Assembly: GCA_002423435.1 (NCBI GenBank)
Contig: DIWE01000008.1
Location: 83,329 to 147,328, forward strand
Source of the DNA: Clostridiales bacterium UBA6114
GTDB taxonomy: Bacteria; Bacillota; Clostridia; Oscillospirales; Butyricicoccaceae
DNA: 64,000 bases
Direction of reading: 5' to 3'
Positions within the stretch are counted from its first letter, which is position 1; every line of letters begins with the position of its first letter. The translations under genes were made by a program, and so were the position numbers. Shown here one piece after another: positions 59,181 through 64,000 of the stretch. A model generated the notes under the pieces. It saw only the letters and a program-made list of their open reading frames with translations, had not been told where the DNA came from and searched no databases.

Positions 59181-59216
59181 AATTCCATGCCTGATAAATA
59201 TTAAGGAGGTATCGTT

Positions 59217-60575
59217 TTGAAGTACGACCTTTTGATCAAAAACGGCACTGTGGTCACATCCGGCGAAACCTATCCCGCGGATATCGGGATCGCGGACGGA
59301 AAGATCGCCGCCATTCTTGCCCCGGGCGGCAAAAACGAGGCGGCGAAGGAGGTCGATGCGGGCGGGAAATATGTGCTTCCCGGACTCATCGATATTCACA
59401 GCCATTTCAGAGAGCCCGGATATCCCAAGAGGGACGATTTCCGCCACGGCTCGCGCACCGGGGCGATCGGCGGCATCACCACCGTATTCGATATGCCGAA
59501 CTGCGTTCCGGCGATCGACTCCAAGGAGCATTTCGAGCTCAAGCGAAATCTGGTCGAGGGCAATTCGTCCGTCGATTACGGCTTCTGGGGCACCATTACC
59601 GGAAACGACCTGAGCCACATTGAGGAGCTCGCGGAATGCGGCGCGATCGGCTACAAGATTTTTGTCGGCCAGACCTTCGGCGCCATCCCCTCCCCTGCGG
59701 AAGGCGCCCTGTTCGAAGCCTTCAAGCGCATCAGGGAAACCGGGCTGCGCATCGGCGTCCACGCGGAGGACAGAGGCTTTGTCGAGTACTTCGAGGAAGA
59801 GTTCAAAAAACAGGGCCGGATCGACTATATGGACTTCGACTACGCCCGCGGCAACACCTCCGAGGCCCTGGCCATCGCGAGGATGGCGGTGATGAGCCAT
59901 ATGGCGGGCAACAAAATGCACATCGTACATATGAGCACCAAGGAAGGCAAAGCCATCGTAAAAGCCGCGCGCGGCCTCGGCGTGGATATCACCTGCGAAA
60001 CCTGCCCGCAATACACGATTCTCACCAAGGAGGATTTCTACAAATACGGCCAGATCATCAAGATCCATCCGCCCGTGCGCACGACGGAGGACTGCGATTC
60101 CATGATGGCGGGCCTCAGAGACGGCGAGATCGATATCCTGTCTTCCGACAGCGCCGCCCATGAAAAGGACGAAAAGTTCAAGACCAGATCGATCTGGGAC
60201 GTTCCCGCCGGCATCCATTTCAACGAGCACTATGCCAGCATCATGTTAAACGAGATCAATAAGGGCCGTCTCACGCTCGGGCAGTTCGTCCGGGTGAGCT
60301 CCGAAAACCCGGCCAGAATTTTCGGCATGTATCCGAAAAAGGGCGCCGTCATGGTCGGCTCCGACGCGGACTTCACCATCGTGGACATGGAGAAGGAAAT
60401 CGTGGTCGACCAGACGAAAACGCACTACAAGCAGGACTTCACCTTCTTTGACGGCTTTCAGTTTACAGGCGCGGCGGTCTGCACCATCCTGCGGGGCACC
60501 GTTACGGCGATGGACGGCGAACCGACGGATCAGTGCGTCGGGCAATTCATCGATTCCAATAAGCTTAAGAAGTAA
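59217..60575 (+). CDS. Cyclic amidohydrolase (dihydroorotase/allantoinase/hydantoinase superfamily)
   Basis: 452 residues. Metal ligands His61 and His63 (DIHSHF), carbamylated-Lys candidate Lys147 (GYKIFVG), His182 (HAED), His238 (HMS) and Asp311 (SSDSAAH) are all in place, so it should be a binuclear metal hydrolase that opens a cyclic amide. TTG is the start, six nt after the near-perfect AAGGAGGT. The substrate could be a hydantoin, dihydropyrimidine or allantoin-like ring. Confidence 0.88.
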   Translation: MKYDLLIKNGTVVTSGETYPADIGIADGKIAAILAPGGKNEAAKEVDAGGKYVLPGLIDIHSHFREPGYPKRDDFRHGSRTGAIGGITTVFDMPNCVPAIDSKEHFELKRNLVEGNSSVDYGFWGTITGNDLSHIEELAECGAIGYKIFVGQTFGAIPSPAEGALFEAFKRIRETGLRIGVHAEDRGFVEYFEEEFKKQGRIDYMDFDYARGNTSEALAIARMAVMSHMAGNKMHIVHMSTKEGKAIVKAARGLGVDITCETCPQYTILTKEDFYKYGQIIKIHPPVRTTEDCDSMMAGLRDGEIDILSSDSAAHEKDEKFKTRSIWDVPAGIHFNEHYASIMLNEINKGRLTLGQFVRVSSENPARIFGMYPKKGAVMVGSDADFTIVDMEKEIVVDQTKTHYKQDFTFFDGFQFTGAAVCTILRGTVTAMDGEPTDQCVGQFIDSNKLKK

Positions 60576-60591
60576 GCAGCCGGGGAAAAAA

Positions 60592-60619
60592 CAAAGCCGC
60601 CTTCTTAAAAGCGGCTTTG
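60592..60619. terminator. Terminator between the amidohydrolase and LysR genes
   Basis: CAAAGCCGC pairs with GCGGCTTTG across CTTCTTAAAA, between convergent genes. T-rich sequence lies on both sides. Confidence 0.7.
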
Positions 60620-60650
60620 GCGGATATGTCTTTTCTCTGTGTCCCGCCCG

Positions 60651-61619
60651 CTACAGCATCAGCGCGTCGCAGGGCAGGTTCGCACAAAAGCGGGAATGAA
60701 GGCTCTGGTAAATCCGGATGAAGTCCCTGGCAACGGGAGAGAGGTTGTCCCGATTCCGGTAAGCAAAACCCACGCCCATTTTCATCACCGGGTTTCCGAC
60801 GCAAAAGAGCTGGATGTCCTTTTTATCCTTCAGGAAGGGGAAAAAGGAGGAGTCGAAGGTCAGGCAGATGCCGGCGCCGCTTTCGCTGAATTCCAGCGCG
60901 GTATAGCTGCTGTTGGTCGTCGTCGCGATTGTGGGCGAGATCCCCTCCTGCTTAAAGAGCAGTTCCAGAGCCTTTCTTGAGCGCATGCCCTTTTCCGTAG
61001 CGATGAATTTCGCTTTCTGCAGCAAACTCGCGTCGATCCACGGGTACGGGATGCCCTCCTTCTTTACGCCTTTTTGGGCAAAGGAGCTTTCCTTGTGGAT
61101 CGCGAGTAGAACGTATTCGCTGAAGACCGTTTCATACTCCAGATGGGCGGAGGTTGTGGGCGTTCCGACAAAGCCCAGGTCAAGATCCCCGTCGAGAAGC
61201 CCCTGCTCGACCTGGCTGCTGACCTTTTCGGAAATATGGACGTTATCGGTATTCGGATACTTCTTACACAGCCTTTTGATCGCCTCGGGGACAAGCGATT
61301 TGCCGCTGTAGGGCATAAAGCCGATGCGCAGCGCGAATTTGTTCTTATTGAACTGTTCGTCCATTTCGGAGATCAGGAGATCGCGCTGCCGGGCGATTTC
61401 ACGGGCATAGCGCAGATAGCTCTTCCCGGCTTCCGTCATTTCAATGGTTTTCCCGTGGCGGATGAACAGCTTCATTCCGACCCGGCCTTCCAGATTGATG
61501 ATAAACCGGCTGAGCGCGGGCTGGGAGATGAAAAGAGAACGGGCGGCCAGGGAAATATTTTTATATTCCGCGATTGCAAGGACATAATCAAATTCTTTCA
61601 AACTCAAATAAAAAAGCAT
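60651..61619 (-). CDS. LysR-family transcriptional regulator
   Basis: About 322 residues. The N-terminal helix-turn-helix is YVLAIAEYKNISLAARSLFISQPALSRFI. The effector domain has typical strands FALRIGFMPYSG, DLDLGFVGTP and ARFIATEKG-like blocks (AKFIATEKGMRSRKALELL). GGAAGG at spacing 9 supports the ATG at 61619. It is convergent with the amidohydrolase gene and divergent from the asparaginase-like gene, whose promoter it probably controls. Confidence 0.9.
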   Translation of the reverse strand: MLFYLSLKEFDYVLAIAEYKNISLAARSLFISQPALSRFIINLEGRVGMKLFIRHGKTIEMTEAGKSYLRYAREIARQRDLLISEMDEQFNKNKFALRIGFMPYSGKSLVPEAIKRLCKKYPNTDNVHISEKVSSQVEQGLLDGDLDLGFVGTPTTSAHLEYETVFSEYVLLAIHKESSFAQKGVKKEGIPYPWIDASLLQKAKFIATEKGMRSRKALELLFKQEGISPTIATTTNSSYTALEFSESGAGICLTFDSSFFPFLKDKKDIQLFCVGNPVMKMGVGFAYRNRDNLSPVARDFIRIYQSLHSRFCANLPCDALML

Positions 61620-61762
61620 GAAAACCATCCTTCCGGAGGGTAAACAATGGACATGGCCGGATATAATGCATTTTATTTATTATAACATCAGGTTATATTT
61701 TTTCAAGCACGTTTTATATCCGGACATGCGACCAAGGTGGGATTCATTCAGGAGGCACAATT

Positions 61763-62755
61763 TTGAAAAAAATCGTGATACTTTCCACAGGAGGAACGAT
61801 CTCAACAAAATTCAGCGCAAACGCCGGCGGCCTGGTTCCCGCTCTGGGGGCGGAGAACCTGTTAAACGTCGCGTTAAACCGCTTCCTTGCCGCATCCGAC
61901 ATCGCAATCGAAGCGAGAAACGTTTTGATGCTCAACAGCAGCGCATTGACAATCGATTCCCTTTGCGAAATCAAGGACAGCGTCCGTCAATGCCTGGAGG
62001 ACGACGGTATAGACGGCGTCGTGATCACGCACGGCACCGGCATGATGGAGGAGACCGGCTATTTTCTGGATATCGCGCTGGACGTCAGTAAGCCGGTTGT
62101 GATGACCGGCGCCCAGCGGGATTATTCCCAGCCGGATTCGGACGGGCCGCGCAATCTCGCGGAGGCGATCATGGTGGCGGCGGAGCCTAAAACCGTTGGG
62201 CAGGGCGTCGTCATCGTGTTCAACAGCGAGATCTTTGCCGCCCGCGATGTGACAAAGCAGCACTGCCTGTCGGTGCAGGCCTTTTCCTCCGGCGCCCACG
62301 GATACCTCGGCTGCATTTATCCAAACGAGATCATCTACTACCGCAAGACGATCCGCCCCCAAGAGATCGGCTTTCAGTCGCTTGAAACAAACGTGGACCT
62401 GATCAAATTTACGATCGGCGCGGACGCCCGGTTCATCGACTGCTCGATCGCCAAAAAAGCCAGGGGGATCGTGATCGAAGCCAGCGGCACGGGAAATGTG
62501 AACACGCTGTTTTATGAAGGGATCAAGCGCGCCATCGCCCAGGGCATCCTGGTCGGGGTAACGACAAAAACGCCGGAGGGGCGGGCTGTCGGGCTTTATG
62601 CGAACCCGGGCGGCGGAGCGAAGCTGGTGGAGGCGGGCGCTCTTCTGATGGGCGACCTCTCCGGACAGAAAGCGCGTCTTCTGCTGATGGCCGCGCTGGG
62701 CGACGGCCGCAGCCTTGAGGAGGCGCGGGAGATTTGCAAGCGCCACGCGATGTAA
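61763..62755 (+). CDS. Asparaginase-family protein with an altered catalytic triad
   Basis: 330 residues of the type I/II asparaginase fold: STGGTIS with Thr12, and HGTGMMEET in place of the usual HGTDTMEET, so Thr92 is kept but the Asp becomes Gly93. ARDVTKQHC keeps Lys165. The lid segment after Thr12 has no obvious Tyr. TTG start with AGGAGG seven nt upstream. Altered asparaginase-like proteins may hydrolyse another amide or have lost activity. It is likely cotranscribed with the next TRAP binding protein. Confidence 0.82.
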   Translation: MKKIVILSTGGTISTKFSANAGGLVPALGAENLLNVALNRFLAASDIAIEARNVLMLNSSALTIDSLCEIKDSVRQCLEDDGIDGVVITHGTGMMEETGYFLDIALDVSKPVVMTGAQRDYSQPDSDGPRNLAEAIMVAAEPKTVGQGVVIVFNSEIFAARDVTKQHCLSVQAFSSGAHGYLGCIYPNEIIYYRKTIRPQEIGFQSLETNVDLIKFTIGADARFIDCSIAKKARGIVIEASGTGNVNTLFYEGIKRAIAQGILVGVTTKTPEGRAVGLYANPGGGAKLVEAGALLMGDLSGQKARLLLMAALGDGRSLEEAREICKRHAM

Positions 62756-62836
62756 GGCAGTGCGGATTTCATTCGAAGCGGAAAGCTTTGTATATAAAAA
62801 ACAAAAAAGGTTGTAGCAAAAAAGGAGGAGTTTAAA

Positions 62837-63916
62837 TTGAAAAAGTCAATCGCGCTCGTTTTAGTGCTGTGTATCTGCATGCTCATGCTGCCCGCCTGCA
62901 GCGGCGGTTCGCCCGCCGCGGGGGGTACCGCAGGAACCTCGACGGCCGCAGGGAGTTCCCCCGACAAAGCGGCCCCTGTCGTCGTCAAGCTGGGGCACAT
63001 CGCATCTTCCGACATGAGCGACCCGCAGCAGGTCGGCGCCTATGCACTCAAGGAAAAGCTGGAAGAGCTCAGCGGCGGCTATTATCAGGTCGACATTTAT
63101 CCCAGCGGCCAGCTGGGCGATTCCCGCACCATGCTGGAGTCCGTCCAGATGGGTACACTCGAAATGCAGGAAATTGAGAACGGCGCCTGCAGCGGCTTTG
63201 TCACTGAAACCATGCTTTGGGACCTGCCCTATCTGATCAAATCCTTAGATCACGCGGAAGCCGTCTTCAACAGCGGGATCGGCGACAACGAACGGGAAAA
63301 ATTCCTGGATATCGGCGTGCGCATCCTGGCGTTTGATCACGGCGGTTTCCGTTATTTCACCAACAACGCCCGTCCCATCGTCACCCCCGCCGACATGAAG
63401 GGCCTTAAGATGCGGGTCATGGAGAGCGAGATCATGATCGCCACGGTAAACGCATTCGGCGGCAACGCGGTGCCCATGGCCTTCTCCGAGCTCTACAGCG
63501 CCCTGCAGCAGGGTACGGTCGACGGCCAGGACAACCCCGCCAGCAGTACTTATAACAACAGCTTCCAGGATGTTCAGAAATATTTGTCCCTGTCCGGCCA
63601 TTTCTATTTCCCCAGAAGATACGTCGTCAGCGAATCCTTCTATCAGGCACAGTCCCCCGAGCACCAGAAGATGATCGAGGAAGCCGCGGCCTATGCCGCC
63701 GGGGCGCAGAACGACGCCTATGTAAACACCAACGACCAGTTCATCGAAAAGCTGAAGGCGGCCGGTATGGAAGTAAACGAAGTGGACAAAGACGCTTTTG
63801 CCGCGATCTCGGAGCAGGTCATATGGCCGCAGTTTTATGCAAAGCTGGGCAACGGCGACGAAGCGGCGGGAAAAGCCCTGGTCCAAAGCGTCCTTGAGCT
63901 CGACCCGGAAAAATAA
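62837..63916 (+). CDS. dctP: TRAP transporter substrate-binding lipoprotein (DctP family)
   Basis: 359 residues. The signal KKSIALVLVLCICMLMLPACSGG has lipobox LPAC. The mature part has VDIYPSGQLGDSRTMLESVQMGT, LKMRVMESEIMIATVNAFGGNAVPM and the QQGTVDGQDNPASS binding motif. The start is TTG, preceded by AAAGGAGGAG. It would bind a carboxylate for permease subunits presumably encoded just past the window end, where AGGAGGG appears at 63968-63974. Confidence 0.9.
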   Translation: MKKSIALVLVLCICMLMLPACSGGSPAAGGTAGTSTAAGSSPDKAAPVVVKLGHIASSDMSDPQQVGAYALKEKLEELSGGYYQVDIYPSGQLGDSRTMLESVQMGTLEMQEIENGACSGFVTETMLWDLPYLIKSLDHAEAVFNSGIGDNEREKFLDIGVRILAFDHGGFRYFTNNARPIVTPADMKGLKMRVMESEIMIATVNAFGGNAVPMAFSELYSALQQGTVDGQDNPASSTYNNSFQDVQKYLSLSGHFYFPRRYVVSESFYQAQSPEHQKMIEEAAAYAAGAQNDAYVNTNDQFIEKLKAAGMEVNEVDKDAFAAISEQVIWPQFYAKLGNGDEAAGKALVQSVLELDPEK

Positions 63917-64000
63917 GCCGCACGGCCCGATCATTTGCCCAAGCGGCGGAAAAGCTTGAATAAGGCTAGGAGGGTCGAACCCAATCCGGTTTTTTTCCGT

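Noticed and set aside
59178..60230. Minus-strand open frame of 350 codons opposite the cyclic amidohydrolase
   Set aside because: The plus strand carries all metal ligands of the amidohydrolase; the minus frame has no family signature.
63917..64000. Start of a further gene after the TRAP binding protein
   Set aside because: AGGAGGG at 63968-63974 hints at a ribosome site but no start codon is visible before the window ends, so no CDS is reported.
1..64000. CRISPR arrays, tRNA or rRNA genes
   Set aside because: No repeat-spacer pattern and no cloverleaf or rRNA-like segment was seen while reading the sequence.

Overview
The window looks like the chromosome of an anaerobic, moderately GC-rich member of the Clostridia. 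The signs are strong AGGAGG-type ribosome binding sites, several TTG starts, clostridial small families (DUF2325, DUF3793, the FeoB-associated Cys-rich peptide), split transketolase subunits, TRAP and Tct carboxylate transporters, ferredoxin/BFD-linked multi-subunit amino-acid dehydrogenase genes, and no respiratory or aerobic genes. It is a catabolic and transport-rich stretch. I see no rRNA, tRNA, CRISPR array or phage.

Layout. (1) 1-9003 (+): the end of a DASS symporter, then a CoA-dependent module: HMG-CoA-synthase-like/DUF35 fusion, SCP2-type thiolase, class III CoA-transferase, a small SCP2-like protein, an alpha/beta hydrolase, an enolase-superfamily enzyme, and a two-part Na+/solute symporter. 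(2) 9132-10916 (+): an NhaC-like antiporter. (3) 10941-13534 (-): a CrtI-like FAD oxidoreductase, an FMN-binding protein and a TetR regulator, with two near-identical operators. (4) 13704-27783 (-): a sugar-acid type region with a GntR/TRAP/IolB-like operon, two tandem 2-hydroxyacid dehydrogenases, an HpcH/HpaI aldolase, split transketolase, a third dehydrogenase, an FGGY kinase, an SDR and a second GntR regulator. A 275-bp foldable element lies between the aldolase and transketolase genes. (5) 28331-30258 (+): a lipoprotein, a hairpin-rich gene-free stretch and an AT-rich VOC-family gene. (6) 30421-39406 (+): a consensus promoter, an orphan LanC-like protein, an amino-acid ABC importer, an Asp/Glu-type racemase and a five-gene flavin/iron-sulfur amino-acid dehydrogenase. 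(7) 40544-49583: an iron region with flavodoxin, DUF3793 and DUF2325 (-), a DtxR-family regulator (-), then feoA-feoA-feoB, a Cys-rich peptide, a mini DtxR-like protein and a paired ABC exporter (+). It is tied together by repeated GTTAGA-N4-TCTAAC boxes. (8) 49624-55807 (-): an IS3 remnant, a ROK regulator, a sulfatase and TctABC. (9) 56300-64000: a foldable leader, then MmgE/PrpD, a C45-like amidohydrolase, a cyclic amidohydrolase, LysR (-), an asparaginase-like protein with an altered active site, and a TRAP binding protein.

How the genes work together. Each transporter sits with the enzymes likely to act on its substrate, and regulators are local. The best supported system is the iron regulon, which rests on repeated boxes placed on promoters. 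The most unusual items are the orphan LanC-like protein with a Cys-Cys-Gly zinc motif in an amino-acid operon, the bacterial thiolase/HMGS-like/DUF35 module whose HMGS-like part seems to lack the catalytic His, the foldable non-coding elements at 21615-21889, 29424-29548 and 56300-56391, and the asparaginase-like protein lacking the usual catalytic Asp. All family assignments come from reading motifs by eye. Substrates are inferred unless stated.
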